In this document: positions 24,738 through 33,510 of the stretch, one piece after another
Numbering within the stretch: position 1 is the stretch's first letter
How the letters are laid out: each line of letters begins with the position of its first letter
Source of the DNA: Brevibacillus brevis
Lineage (GTDB): Bacteria; Bacillota; Bacilli; Brevibacillales; Brevibacillaceae
Direction of reading: 5' to 3'
Assembly: GCF_900637055.1 (NCBI RefSeq)
Contig: NZ_LR134338.1
Coordinates: 4,305,001-4,369,000, forward strand
Length of the DNA stretch: 64,000 nucleotides
Made by a program: the position numbers and the translations under genes
Notes under the pieces: model-generated
Seen by the model: the letters and a program-made list of their open reading frames with translations, nothing else
Database searches by the model: none
Told to the model about the DNA's origin: nothing

Positions 24738-25294
24738 CCCTGCCTTTTTCGCAAAATATGTTTGAACGTACTGATTTCTCCACTAATAGCCATGAGCAGT
24801 GAGATGCACACACTCGAAAAGAAGATAGCGATTACCCAATTGGCGATTTCGAAACGGCCAGACTCTAGATAATGGTCAACACTCGCCCAGCTCCCGCTCC
24901 ATTGCCCCACATAAACGGCAAGACTGATGAATACGAGGTTACGCAAAACAAGCTTCCATGATAAAAAATGGTTTCCCGCCATTCCGCCGCATCCGCATGA
25001 AATCTTCTTTCTGCCTCTTGCTAGATTGATACTGATTGCAAGTGTGTAAGCCCCTAGCAACAAAATCGCCAGAGACAGTCCCAGCGTTGTAAAAAAACCA
25101 AGTAGCAAGAAAATCGCTACGGTGGCTTGCAACCCCAGATCCAAATACGTAAAGCTTTTTGACCACGAATAAGGTATGATCTGGTAGGCTCGCACAATGG
25201 ACAAATGCGTGCTAATATCGCTTATTTTTGAGACAAACGTGCTGAGAAATAAAAAGGCGAGAACCAGCCGAAACAGCAAACCAAGCTCTTCCAT
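24734..25294 (-). CDS. MauE/DoxX-like redox-associated membrane protein
   Basis: 186 residues with five or so transmembrane helices in the MauE/DoxX pattern (FRLVLAFLFLSTFVSKI at the N-terminus, LDLGLQATVAIFLLLGF next). The conserved Cys-Gly-Cys pair is at C100 and C102 (ISCGCGG), in a loop after the third helix. In methylamine utilisation MauE works with the thioredoxin-like MauD to form disulfides in the small subunit. Here a MauD-like redoxin is two genes upstream. AAGGAGGGG lies 4-5 bases before the ATG, 15 bp after the ABC transporter gene. It probably reoxidises or pairs with the redoxin during maturation of the exported peptide. Confidence 0.82.
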   Translation of the reverse strand: MEELGLLFRLVLAFLFLSTFVSKISDISTHLSIVRAYQIIPYSWSKSFTYLDLGLQATVAIFLLLGFFTTLGLSLAILLLGAYTLAISINLARGRKKISCGCGGMAGNHFLSWKLVLRNLVFISLAVYVGQWSGSWASVDHYLESGRFEIANWVIAIFFSSVCISLLMAISGEISTFKHILRKRQG

Positions 25295-25309
25295 GACACC
25301 CCTCCTTCA

Positions 25310-27094
25310 TTACGCAAACCATTTCGCCTGCATGCGGTACATGCGCGAATATTCTCCGTTGGCATCCATTAGCTCATCATGATGCCCCACTTCGATCAGC
25401 TGACCTTGCTTCATGACAAAAATCCGATCCGCCATTCGTGCCGCAGCCATCCGATGGGAAATAAAAATCGCCGTTTTGTTCTGTGTGAGAGCATCAAACT
25501 GCTGAAATACTTCCAGCTCTGCCTGCGGATCAAGTGCCGCCGTAGGCTCGTCCAGAATAAAAATCTCTCCTCTTCTGTACAAAGCCCGAGCCAACGCGAT
25601 CTTTTGCCACTGTCCGCCTGAAAGGTCTTCGCCATCCTGCAGCGTCCGACCCAAAATCGTATCGTATCCGCTGGGGAGTTTGCGAATAAAGGTATCTGCA
25701 CCGGTTTCAACCGCTACTTGCCTCATCTGTGCGGGATTGATCTCCTGAGTTACTCTTCCAATGGTGATGTTCTCTCCAGCAGTGAAATTGTACCGAATGA
25801 AGTCTTGGAAAATGACCGTGATATTTCGTTGCAGGTCGGAAATATCGAGCTCATGTATCGTCTGATTGTCGAACAAAATATTCCCGGAATGGATCGGATA
25901 AAGCCCCATTAAGCATTTGACGAGCGTCGTTTTTCCAGAGCCATTATCGCCAACAATCGCAATACGCTCCCCCGGCTTGATTGTAAAGGAAACTTCATTG
26001 ATCACATTGCGCTCCATTTTGGGATAGCAAAACGAAACCCGATCAAACGTAATACCAGATTGCAGCTTATTGGGAAACTCCGCTTTGCCAGTGAGCTGCG
26101 GAATCGTCTTATCCTCGTATTCCAGAAAGTCAAACAGATCAGCGATGTACAAGCATCTGTTGACGATATGTGCGAGGTTAAAGGTCATTAATGAAAGGAG
26201 CTGCTGTGTATTCTGTACCGCTTGGGCAATGGCTACAAAATCCCCTACCTTCAGGGCGCTTGCACGAAGCAGCGATACGACCAATCCCAAGCAGCCAATA
26301 TACATCGAGGAGGTAAATATCCCTGAGAGAATCAATGCTTTTTCCCTGCGGTGGAGTAGACGAAGTACTTCTTTCATATTTTTCAAATACAGGCGAGACC
26401 ATCTGCCTAGCAAAAAGTCCTTGAGCTGAAACAGTCGGACCTCTTTGGAGCTGTCGCGCTCATTCAGGATCGAGCTAATGTAGGAGGCTTCGCGAATCTC
26501 TGGCGTCTGCAGCCTTGCGAGAAAGTATTCCGACATACCAAATTTGATTTGGACAATTAACAGCGGGATCACGGCCAGCAAGCTCATCACAGCTAATCCC
26601 CAGTGAATGCTAAGCAAAAACACCGCGTAGGAAATCAGAGTAATCAGATTTTTCCCCAGATCCAATACCCTTTCCACAGGGTCTAGAAAGCGTTCCCCCA
26701 TTGCCTCTGCCCGGATGCGGTGGTGATGATTGTAAAATTCCGGATCATCGAAATAAGAGAGCGGAACAGATGCTGCTTTCTTTGCTACCAAATGCTCCAA
26801 ATGATATTCCAGTCGTTGCTCCGTATGGGCATCGAGAACACGCAAGACCGTTTCCAACGCATTCGTCACCAGCGTCACGGAAAACAATCCTGCGAGCAGC
26901 CAAAGCAATGGCTGATAATCATCCGTCTGATCCAGTGCAATGGCCGTAACCTCGTTCACCATTTCTTTCATAATCCAGATCGTAGCCAACGGGGAAAATG
27001 CCAGGATAATTCTGAGAGCGATGGAACAAATGAGCCATAGCTTGCCATGTGCCCAAATCAATCGGACTGTTTTTGTAAAATAGGAACGCGTCAT
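25310..27094 (-). CDS. ABC exporter, fused membrane and ATPase domains
   Basis: 594 residues. The six-helix transmembrane domain (about 10-325) starts directly at the N-terminus with no C39 peptidase domain. The ATPase domain follows, with Walker A GDNGSGKT (382-389), signature LSGGQ (491-495), Walker B IFILDEP (511-517) and the H-loop ISHR. This is the half-transporter layout of peptide and bacteriocin exporters that do not cleave leaders. The start overlaps the end of the redoxin gene (ATGA). Its likely cargo is the small cysteine peptide at the end of the operon, by inference. Confidence 0.88.
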   Translation of the reverse strand: MTRSYFTKTVRLIWAHGKLWLICSIALRIILAFSPLATIWIMKEMVNEVTAIALDQTDDYQPLLWLLAGLFSVTLVTNALETVLRVLDAHTEQRLEYHLEHLVAKKAASVPLSYFDDPEFYNHHHRIRAEAMGERFLDPVERVLDLGKNLITLISYAVFLLSIHWGLAVMSLLAVIPLLIVQIKFGMSEYFLARLQTPEIREASYISSILNERDSSKEVRLFQLKDFLLGRWSRLYLKNMKEVLRLLHRREKALILSGIFTSSMYIGCLGLVVSLLRASALKVGDFVAIAQAVQNTQQLLSLMTFNLAHIVNRCLYIADLFDFLEYEDKTIPQLTGKAEFPNKLQSGITFDRVSFCYPKMERNVINEVSFTIKPGERIAIVGDNGSGKTTLVKCLMGLYPIHSGNILFDNQTIHELDISDLQRNITVIFQDFIRYNFTAGENITIGRVTQEINPAQMRQVAVETGADTFIRKLPSGYDTILGRTLQDGEDLSGGQWQKIALARALYRRGEIFILDEPTAALDPQAELEVFQQFDALTQNKTAIFISHRMAAARMADRIFVMKQGQLIEVGHHDELMDANGEYSRMYRMQAKWFA

Positions 27095-27624
27095 ACTGCC
27101 TCACCTGCTAGCGCCAGGAGCTTCTTTTTGGTTTCCACGGCGGTTATTGGCTTGGCACGAATGACGTCCTGCTCATCGATCACAAAAACGCTGGGGAAAT
27201 GATTGATCTTGTATGCTTCCAGCATGGGTTCGTTGCCGATCAAGACAGGGATGCCGGATATGTTGTTTTCTTGCAGCCATTGGGAAGTCGATATCTGTTC
27301 GGATTCTGTCGAGATGATAACGGATGCATCTGTGAGTACCCTTCCCTCGGACAATAGTTCGTGCACATGATTGGCACAGTGCCCGCAGCCTGTATGCGTG
27401 AAGTTTACGATGAGTGGGCGAGGGAGATGATTTAGTTGTTGCTCTTGACCGTTTAACGTAAGGAAAGGCAGTGATTGCAGTTTGGTGCCGATTGCTGGTC
27501 CTGTTTCCGGGATGAAAGGGTGGAAGTGATGGACCTGTCTCTGGGTTTGTTTTAATAGGGTGAGAATTTTTGCCAATATAAAGGCAAAGATAAGCAGAAA
27601 GATCATGTTTATGGCTATGAGCAA
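27091..27624 (-). CDS. Membrane-anchored thioredoxin-like protein (TlpA/MauD type)
   Basis: 177 residues from the TTG at 27624, chosen because AAGGAGA lies 9 bases upstream; the ATG at 27675 has no site. A signal anchor (about 1-25, LLIAINMIFLLIFAFILAKIL) is followed by an extracytoplasmic thioredoxin fold with active site CGHC (C80, C83, in HTGCGHCANH) and the cis-proline segment HFPSVFV. The order redoxin, ABC exporter, MauE resembles methylamine-dehydrogenase maturation genes. Its role is probably thiol-disulfide exchange on an exported peptide. It is the first gene of the islet operon. Confidence 0.85.
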   Translation of the reverse strand: MLIAINMIFLLIFAFILAKILTLLKQTQRQVHHFHPFIPETGPAIGTKLQSLPFLTLNGQEQQLNHLPRPLIVNFTHTGCGHCANHVHELLSEGRVLTDASVIISTESEQISTSQWLQENNISGIPVLIGNEPMLEAYKINHFPSVFVIDEQDVIRAKPITAVETKKKLLALAGEAV

Positions 27625-27687
27625 ATCTATCGATCTCCTTCCGTGCGACTCGAGATAATACGAGAGGCGTAACATATTTTTACAGAG

Positions 27688-27716
27688 AAAATACCATAAT
27701 ATTCTATTTTTGTCAT
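27688..27716 (-). promoter_or_regulatory. Predicted promoter of the redoxin-exporter-peptide operon
   Basis: Minus-strand ATGACA (27711-27716), exactly 17 bp, then TATTTT (27688-27693). The predicted start would be about 55 bases before the TTG of the redoxin gene. The -35 is one mismatch from consensus and the -10 is two. Confidence 0.4.
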
Positions 27717-27882
27717 TGTTTTATGTTTCAAATAAGTCTGCTGGTAGAAAAATTTTGGTAAAGAAAAAGAAACCCCAAACAAGTATTTTACTACTCGCTT
27801 GAGGTATAACTCTTTTTTGCATACATAATCGCTATTCCTGTTTGTACGTATATTTTTCTGGGTTCTTTGCATAGTCGACAGA

Positions 27883-28197
27883 TCATACACAATCATTTGT
27901 TTCAAAAGACACTCTCACTTTTCCAGTTGCGTTAATACCTAGTTGACAATAGCCACTTGGCCAGTCTAATGCTCCACCTAGATGATATCGATATTCTTCA
28001 TAATCCAAAGACTCTCCCCAGCTTTTCGTTAATCTTACATTCATTCCATCATTGGTTTTAATAAAGTCATTTTCGTTAGGCTTGTAAACAGAAACTTCTA
28101 ATAGACAAGAGGTCACACCCTCAAAGCTGATAGTCGAAAAACCAGCTACAAAGTCATACTCATTTTTTGGTGTTCCGCTTAATGAAAGCCCCCACAC
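27883..28197 (-). CDS. Orphan hypothetical protein, possibly a truncated exported protein
   Basis: Up to 104 residues, ending in FETNDCV. The only start in reach is a GTG at 28197 without a ribosome binding site, and the frame stays open to about 28228 without an ATG. The protein is rich in beta-strand-like residues and has three cysteines. No family is recognised. It sits in AT-rich sequence between the peptide-export operon and the PhzF gene. It could be the 3' remnant of a larger gene or part of the same acquired islet. Confidence 0.35.
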   Translation of the reverse strand: MWGLSLSGTPKNEYDFVAGFSTISFEGVTSCLLEVSVYKPNENDFIKTNDGMNVRLTKSWGESLDYEEYRYHLGGALDWPSGYCQLGINATGKVRVSFETNDCV

Positions 28198-28234
28198 TTC
28201 TGTAAGGAACGTTTTCTTTTCTATCTATCGTGAT

Positions 28235-29131
28235 TTATCCCCTCATCTGCCCAGCAATCGTCAAATGCGCCTCACCTGCTACGCGAATAACAGGCTCTTC
28301 ACCAGAGCGATCGACCGTTACATACAGCTTTCCTGGCCGATCAATCGCATGCCCTTGCCCTACGACGAGTTGAGTCACTTTTCCAGCAGGCAGCAACTCT
28401 TCCAACGCCAGATAGCCTGCCAATGCCCCGTTTGCAGCACCTGTTACGGGATCTTCCGCAATTCCGATCGCAGGCGCAAAATCCCTCGTATACAAGTCAT
28501 AGCCTTCCGGAGCATCCCACGTAAACAAATGGGTTGTGGTGATGCCATGCTCCCTGTTCATTTCTGCGAGCGTTGAGAGCAATGGCTGCGCTGCATCGAT
28601 CGCCTGTCGGGTGCGGACTGGAACGAGTAGATGCCTATTGCCAGTGGAAGCAAGCTTCAACGGATAGCGATCGTCCAAATCAGCCGGTGTTATGCCAACC
28701 AGCCTCGCTACCTCTTCTCTGTCTAAATCAATCTCGTTCACAGAAGGTTTTATTTGGGTCATTTCCACTCGCTGTAACTGCCCTTCCTCCATTATCAATT
28801 GAACAGGAATCAAACCGACGTTTGTCTCAAACACGATACGGCTACCCTTTTCCAACCATCCGCGTTCTGTTGCCAATAGCCAAGCAGAACCCACTGTCGC
28901 ATGGCCGCAGAAATCAATCTCAACCGAAGGAGAAAAGTAGCGAATACGAAAATCTGCTTCGGGATGGTCGGACGGCATCAAAAAGGCAGACTCAGGAAGA
29001 TTCAACTCATTGGCAATTTTCTGCATTTGTTGTAAAGTCAAAGTACCTGCTTCCGGGATGACTCCTGCGGGATTGCCTGCAAATGGCTCTCTCGTAAAGG
29101 CATCCACATGGTATACGCTCACATGATTCAT
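28235..29131 (-). CDS. PhzF family isomerase/epimerase-like protein
   Basis: 298 residues with the two-lobed PhzF fold. The motifs are DAFTREPFAGNPAGV at the N-terminus, the catalytic glutamate in NLPESAF, GHATVGSAW near residue 78, and DPVTGAANGALAGYL near 215. Family members isomerise small acids; PhzF itself acts in phenazine synthesis, but most relatives have unknown substrates and no phenazine genes are nearby. The AGGAGAG site sits 9 bases before the ATG. It is divergent from a LysR regulator that probably controls it. Confidence 0.9.
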   Translation of the reverse strand: MNHVSVYHVDAFTREPFAGNPAGVIPEAGTLTLQQMQKIANELNLPESAFLMPSDHPEADFRIRYFSPSVEIDFCGHATVGSAWLLATERGWLEKGSRIVFETNVGLIPVQLIMEEGQLQRVEMTQIKPSVNEIDLDREEVARLVGITPADLDDRYPLKLASTGNRHLLVPVRTRQAIDAAQPLLSTLAEMNREHGITTTHLFTWDAPEGYDLYTRDFAPAIGIAEDPVTGAANGALAGYLALEELLPAGKVTQLVVGQGHAIDRPGKLYVTVDRSGEEPVIRVAGEAHLTIAGQMRG

Positions 29132-29258
29132 CGTTACTTCTCTCCTTTTGTGAAACGAATGCTTCTCTTGCTTTTCATCTTAAAGTGCTGCAACCGCGCT
29201 GTAAAATGAAGCTTTCGCATACCAACCATGATAAAAACTTCATGAAAGGAGGAGCTCC

Positions 29259-30128
29259 ATGACTTTGTTTCAAATGGAAGTCCTTGTGGCTGTCACGAAC
29301 GCTGGTAACTTCACACGAGCTGGAGAACAAATCGGATTGAGCCAATCGGGAGTGAGTCATACGATCGGCGCACTGGAGAAAGAGCTCGGCATTTCCTTGT
29401 TCACCCGCAATCGCAGCGGAGTTAAGCTGACCGCAGCAGGCGAAAAAATCGTCGCCTCTGCTCGGACCATATTGGAAAACGTCTCGCTGATTAAACAGGT
29501 GGCTGCCGAATCAGGCGGGCTATCGGAGGCGACGCTCCGGATCGCTTCTTTTCCCAGCATAACCGCTCAGCTCCTGCCAACATTACTGAAGTCGATTCAG
29601 AGTCACTATCCGCATATGCAAACAAAGCTATATGAAGGAAGCTATCAAGAAATAAAAGAATGGGTTCGCTCAGGGGTTGTCGATGTCGGTTTTCATGTGT
29701 GGCCCGATGACGAGCTAGAAGGAATCCTGCTGACGACAGACGCCCTGCTTGCTGTCGTGCCAGCCAATCATCCTCTGGCAAAGGAGCGCTCTCTCACCTT
29801 GGAGCAAATAGCCCGCGAATCATTTCTCATGCCCATGGCGGGTTGTCACTTGTTGATTGGCGCGGAGTTTGCCAAGGCTGGGCTTACACCAAATGTTTCC
29901 TATGAAATCGCCGATAATACAACGATACTAGCCATGGTAGAAAGCGGTGTTGGGGTGACAGTCGTTCCTTCACTGACTCTACCATCGCAACTACCTGATG
30001 TCGCTGTCATCGAAATCACGCCGCCTCTCTCTCGGCAAATCGGCTTGGCTGTACGCTCGCTTCGAGAAGCCCCACCTGCCGTACAAGCATTTTTGCGGGA
30101 AGCAGAGCGCATTGCACCCACACTATAA
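29259..30128 (+). CDS. LysR-family transcriptional regulator
   Basis: 289 residues. The N-terminal winged helix (1-65) reads QMEVLVAVTNAGNFTRAGEQ, then LSQSGVSHTIGALEKELGISLF. It is followed by a periplasmic-binding-like effector domain (about 90-285). AAGGAGGAG lies just before the ATG. Divergent orientation to the PhzF-like gene with a 127-bp shared gap is the usual LysR arrangement. Within that gap, ATGAAG (29205-29210) and CTTCAT (29239-29244) form a spaced inverted repeat that could be part of its binding site. Confidence 0.92.
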   Translation: MTLFQMEVLVAVTNAGNFTRAGEQIGLSQSGVSHTIGALEKELGISLFTRNRSGVKLTAAGEKIVASARTILENVSLIKQVAAESGGLSEATLRIASFPSITAQLLPTLLKSIQSHYPHMQTKLYEGSYQEIKEWVRSGVVDVGFHVWPDDELEGILLTTDALLAVVPANHPLAKERSLTLEQIARESFLMPMAGCHLLIGAEFAKAGLTPNVSYEIADNTTILAMVESGVGVTVVPSLTLPSQLPDVAVIEITPPLSRQIGLAVRSLREAPPAVQAFLREAERIAPTL

Positions 30129-30146
30129 AAAGGACGTGCTTCTTCG

Positions 30147-30524
30147 TTGAAAAAATGGCTCATTCTCCTACTTGCTCTCTGTGTGATCAGCAGTGTGATT
30201 TTAGGAATTACCATTCAAGCCGGTACGTTGGTGCCATTGATTAACCAGAGCTTTTTAATCGGTCTTTTCCTGTTGATCATTGGGAGTATTGCCGTCGTGA
30301 CACGCTCTGGATTTTTCACTATTTTTCTGCGTGGATTCAAGCAGCTGAAAGGGATGTTCTTTCGCAAGCCACGTATGATGGACAGTGACATTGTTCAAGC
30401 AAACGACCCTGCTTTCGAGGAAAAGAAGGAGTCGTTCTTGCGGATCGGAACCTCGCTTTTTCTCACGTCAGGCACGGGACTGATTGTCTTCTCGATTGTT
30501 CTTACCTGTTTCTACTATTTATAA
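30147..30524 (+). CDS. DUF3899 membrane protein
   Basis: 125 residues with three transmembrane helices (about 5-27, 32-52 and 100-122). A cytoplasmic or external loop after the second helix contains SGFFTIFLRGFKQ and a basic stretch. This is the arrangement of DUF3899 proteins in Bacillales, whose role is unknown. The TTG start follows AAAGGACG. It lies 18 bp after the LysR gene in the same direction and may share its transcript. Confidence 0.75.
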   Translation: MKKWLILLLALCVISSVILGITIQAGTLVPLINQSFLIGLFLLIIGSIAVVTRSGFFTIFLRGFKQLKGMFFRKPRMMDSDIVQANDPAFEEKKESFLRIGTSLFLTSGTGLIVFSIVLTCFYYL

Positions 30525-30530
30525 TCTCAC

Positions 30531-30570
30531 AAAGAAGGGCTGTCCCACCGATTGGGAACAGCCCTTCTTC
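30531..30570. terminator. Bidirectional terminator hairpin
   Basis: Long stem AAGAAGGGCTGT-CCCA / TGGG-AACAGCCCTTCTT with a 5-base loop between the convergent DUF3899 and oppF-like genes. The flanking T content is moderate on both sides. Confidence 0.78.
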
Positions 30571-30575
30571 CTCTC

Positions 30576-31526
30576 TTACGACTCTATCAAATGACAAGCC
30601 ACCCAATGTCCGAGTTGTGCTTCCTGCCACTTCGGCACTTCTTCCGCACAACGAGGTTGTACGAGTGGGCAGCGTGTGCGAAAACCGCAGCCACTGGGCT
30701 TGTTGGCTGGACTCGGCAAATCTCCCTGCAAAACGATACGCTCTCGCTTCACCGTCGGGTCAGGCACTGGCACAGAAGAGAGCAAAGCCTGCGTATAGGG
30801 GTGCAACGGATGAGCGTACAGTTCATGGCTCGATGCAAGCTCGACCATCTTACCCAAATACATGACGCCAATCCGATTGGAAATATGTTTGACCATGGAC
30901 AGATCATGCGCGATGAACAAATAGGTCAATCCGCGATCATGCTGCAAATCCTCCAATAAATTGACGACCTGGGCTTGAATCGAGACGTCGAGTGCGGAGA
31001 TCGGCTCATCGGCAATGATAAATTCCGGCTCCACTGCCAACGCCCGCGCGATTCCGATCCGTTGGCGCTGTCCCCCACTGAATTCATGCGGAAAACGCTG
31101 CGCATGATCCTTATGCAAGCCCACTAGATGGAGCAGCTCCGCCACACGCTCTCGTCTCATTCCACGACTCAAATGGTGGATGTCCAAGCCCTCTGCAATG
31201 ATATCCTCCACAGTCATACGCGGGTTCAGACTTGCTTGCGGGTCCTGGAAAATCATCTGGGCATCCCGATTGAACTGCCCCGCTTCTTTTCCCCGAAGCT
31301 GATGAACATTCTTCCCTTTGAACAACACTTCGCCATCTGTATGGTCATACAGGCGAATAATCGTCCGGCCTAGCGTAGACTTCCCGCAGCCACTTTCTCC
31401 GACCAGCCCGAACGTCTCCCCTTTGTTGATCGTAAACGAAACACCATCGACTGCTTTCAAATCAAATTCCGTTCCAAGCGAAAAATACTTCTTCAAATCG
31501 CGAACATCAAGCAAAGCTTCTGTCAT
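30576..31526 (-). CDS. Oligopeptide/dipeptide ABC transporter ATP-binding protein (OppF/DppF type)
   Basis: 316 residues. The ATPase core has Walker A GESGCGKS, signature SGGQRQRIGIARAL and Walker B IIADEP. The C-terminal oligopeptide-transporter tail (about 230-316) has the conserved cysteines of the OppD/F iron-sulfur-like motif: C292, C298 and C305 in GCGFRTRCPLVQPRC. It overlaps OppD by four bases. Last gene of the sigma-54-preceded peptide operon, ending in a bidirectional terminator. Confidence 0.93.
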   Translation of the reverse strand: MTEALLDVRDLKKYFSLGTEFDLKAVDGVSFTINKGETFGLVGESGCGKSTLGRTIIRLYDHTDGEVLFKGKNVHQLRGKEAGQFNRDAQMIFQDPQASLNPRMTVEDIIAEGLDIHHLSRGMRRERVAELLHLVGLHKDHAQRFPHEFSGGQRQRIGIARALAVEPEFIIADEPISALDVSIQAQVVNLLEDLQHDRGLTYLFIAHDLSMVKHISNRIGVMYLGKMVELASSHELYAHPLHPYTQALLSSVPVPDPTVKRERIVLQGDLPSPANKPSGCGFRTRCPLVQPRCAEEVPKWQEAQLGHWVACHLIES

Positions 31527-32545
31527 ACTCCCTGCCTCCCTGCTGCCACCAGCTCCTCTATTCGCGGTGCCCGTGGATCATGGAGCCAGCAAGCAGCCTG
31601 ATGTCCACGACCGAATTCACTCGTCACGGGCATCTGCTGTTCGCATATCTCCATCGCAAAATCACAGCGGGCAGCAAACGGACAGCCGACTGGCGGATTG
31701 AACAAATCTGGCGGGCTGCCTTCGATGGGTATCAGCCGTTGCTTTTCGCCTTCATCCAGACGAGGGAGGGAGCGCATCAGTCCCCATGTATACGGATGAC
31801 GCGGATTTGCAAAAACGTCCTCCACCGTCCCAGTCTCTACCACCATCCCCGCATACATGACAACCATGCGATGAGCAATCTCGGCCACTACACCCAAATC
31901 ATGCGTAATAATCACGACCGACAACTCCTGTTCCTCTTGCAGTCGCTTGAGCAAATCCAAAATCTGCGCCTGAATCGTCACATCCAATGCTGTCGTCGGC
32001 TCATCAGCAATCACCAGCTTGGGTTGGCAAGCAAGAGCAATCGCAATGACCACACGCTGACGCATCCCTCCGCTGAATTGGTGCGGATACTGATCGATTC
32101 GCTTTTCCGGATCGGGAATTCCTACGAGTGAAAGCATCTCGATCGCTCTCTTTCGCGCTTCCTCTCTCGATACTTGGTGACTGCGAACGAACCCCTCTAC
32201 GATTTGAGTCCCTACCTTCATCGTTGGATTGAGCGCTGTCATCGGGTCTTGAAACACCATGCCGATCTGCGTTCCGCGAATACCCAGCAGCTCTTTTTTG
32301 GGCAGGTGACTGATTTGGGCTCCTTCAAAAACAACCTTTCCCCCGACGATTTTTCCAGGTGGATTAGGGATTAATCCCATGATCGCTTGAGCCGTAACGC
32401 TCTTGCCACATCCACTCTCGCCTACGATGGCAACCGTCTCCCCTTTGTCCACGTAAAAGGACACTCCCCGTACGGCTTGAACCTCGCCACCATACGTTTT
32501 GAAATTCACTCGCAAGTTATCGATTGCCAGCAAATGCTGATTCAT
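31523..32545 (-). CDS. Oligopeptide/dipeptide ABC transporter ATP-binding protein (OppD/DppD type)
   Basis: 340 residues. The ATPase core shows Walker A GESGCGKS, signature SGGMRQRVVIAIAL and Walker B VIADEP. The C-terminal extension has the GCPFAARC cysteine motif. It pairs with the following OppF-like subunit to energise peptide import. The second ATG (32545) is used because GGGGG lies 7-8 bases before it and only one or two before the first. It follows the permease gene by 20 bp. Confidence 0.93.
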   Translation of the reverse strand: MNQHLLAIDNLRVNFKTYGGEVQAVRGVSFYVDKGETVAIVGESGCGKSVTAQAIMGLIPNPPGKIVGGKVVFEGAQISHLPKKELLGIRGTQIGMVFQDPMTALNPTMKVGTQIVEGFVRSHQVSREEARKRAIEMLSLVGIPDPEKRIDQYPHQFSGGMRQRVVIAIALACQPKLVIADEPTTALDVTIQAQILDLLKRLQEEQELSVVIITHDLGVVAEIAHRMVVMYAGMVVETGTVEDVFANPRHPYTWGLMRSLPRLDEGEKQRLIPIEGSPPDLFNPPVGCPFAARCDFAMEICEQQMPVTSEFGRGHQAACWLHDPRAPRIEELVAAGRQGV

Positions 32546-32565
32546 CCTCATTCCCCCTGTCGTCT

Positions 32566-33507
32566 CTAATCGCGTAGACGCGGATCAAGCGCATCCTGCA
32601 AACCGTCGCCGAATACGTTGAAGGCGAACATCGTTAGCGAGATCATCAATGCTGGGAAAAACAGTCGCCACCAATCGCCCGTCAAAATAACGCCCAAGCC
32701 ATCGTTTGTCATCGTCCCCCAGCTGGCGACTGGAGCTTGTACACCGAGTCCAAGAAAGCTGAGAAAAGATTCCGCAAAAATTGCCGATGGAATCGTAAAG
32801 GTCAAATTGACGATAATGACGCCAAATGTGTTGGGAATCAGATGCTTGAGCAAAATTCGTGAAAACTTCGCTCCCAATACTTGGGCAGCCAGAATGAACT
32901 CTTGATTTTTCAATTGCAGGATTTGTCCGCGTACCAGCCGCGCCATGCCGACCCACCCCGTAGCAGACAGGGCAATAATAATCGTCAACATTCCCGGCTC
33001 CATCACAACCATGAGCAAAATGACAACCAGCAAATACGGCAGCCCATACAAAATCTCGATAATACGCATGATGATCGTATCGATGCGATCCCCTCGTTTG
33101 CCTCGTCCCGCCATATAGCCTGCAATTCCCCCGACTGTCACTCCGATGACCAGGTCGATGAATGCCGCGACAATACCAATCGTCAACGAAATCCTCGCCC
33201 CATACCACGTACGGGCAAACATGTCACGTCCCAGCTCATCCGTACCGAACCAATGCTCTGCGGAGATTTCCTGGTTTTTGGTCAGCAAACTCTGGTCGGA
33301 ATAACTATACGGCACAAGATTCGGTCCAATGATCGCCATTCCAACCAGGGCGAGAATAATGAAAAGGCCGAGCATTGCCAGCTTGTTTTTCAGCAGCTTC
33401 CGAATGACCTGCTGCCCATTGCTGAGACTCGGTCGTGCAATGACATTCGCCTGCGTATTTTTCGCCAACGGGCGAAATAACGGGTCCACTTTGTGCTCCA
33501 TCGCCAC
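32566..33507 (-). CDS. Peptide ABC transporter permease (OppC/DppC type)
   Basis: 313 residues with six predicted membrane helices. The N-terminal OppC domain (RKLLKNKLAMLGLFIILALV) precedes the permease core. The EAA loop reads EFILAAQVLGAKFSRILLKHLIPN. The GTG start is 7 bases after AAGGAGAG; the ATG six bases further in is too distant. It forms the transmembrane channel with the OppB-like subunit encoded directly upstream. Confidence 0.92.
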   Translation of the reverse strand: MAMEHKVDPLFRPLAKNTQANVIARPSLSNGQQVIRKLLKNKLAMLGLFIILALVGMAIIGPNLVPYSYSDQSLLTKNQEISAEHWFGTDELGRDMFARTWYGARISLTIGIVAAFIDLVIGVTVGGIAGYMAGRGKRGDRIDTIIMRIIEILYGLPYLLVVILLMVVMEPGMLTIIIALSATGWVGMARLVRGQILQLKNQEFILAAQVLGAKFSRILLKHLIPNTFGVIIVNLTFTIPSAIFAESFLSFLGLGVQAPVASWGTMTNDGLGVILTGDWWRLFFPALMISLTMFAFNVFGDGLQDALDPRLRD

Positions 33508-33510
33508 AGT

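Noticed and set aside
24385..27716. Lanthipeptide, sactipeptide or glycocin cluster
   Set aside because: No LanM/LanB/LanC, radical-SAM or glycosyltransferase gene occurs in the islet; only redox and export functions are present.
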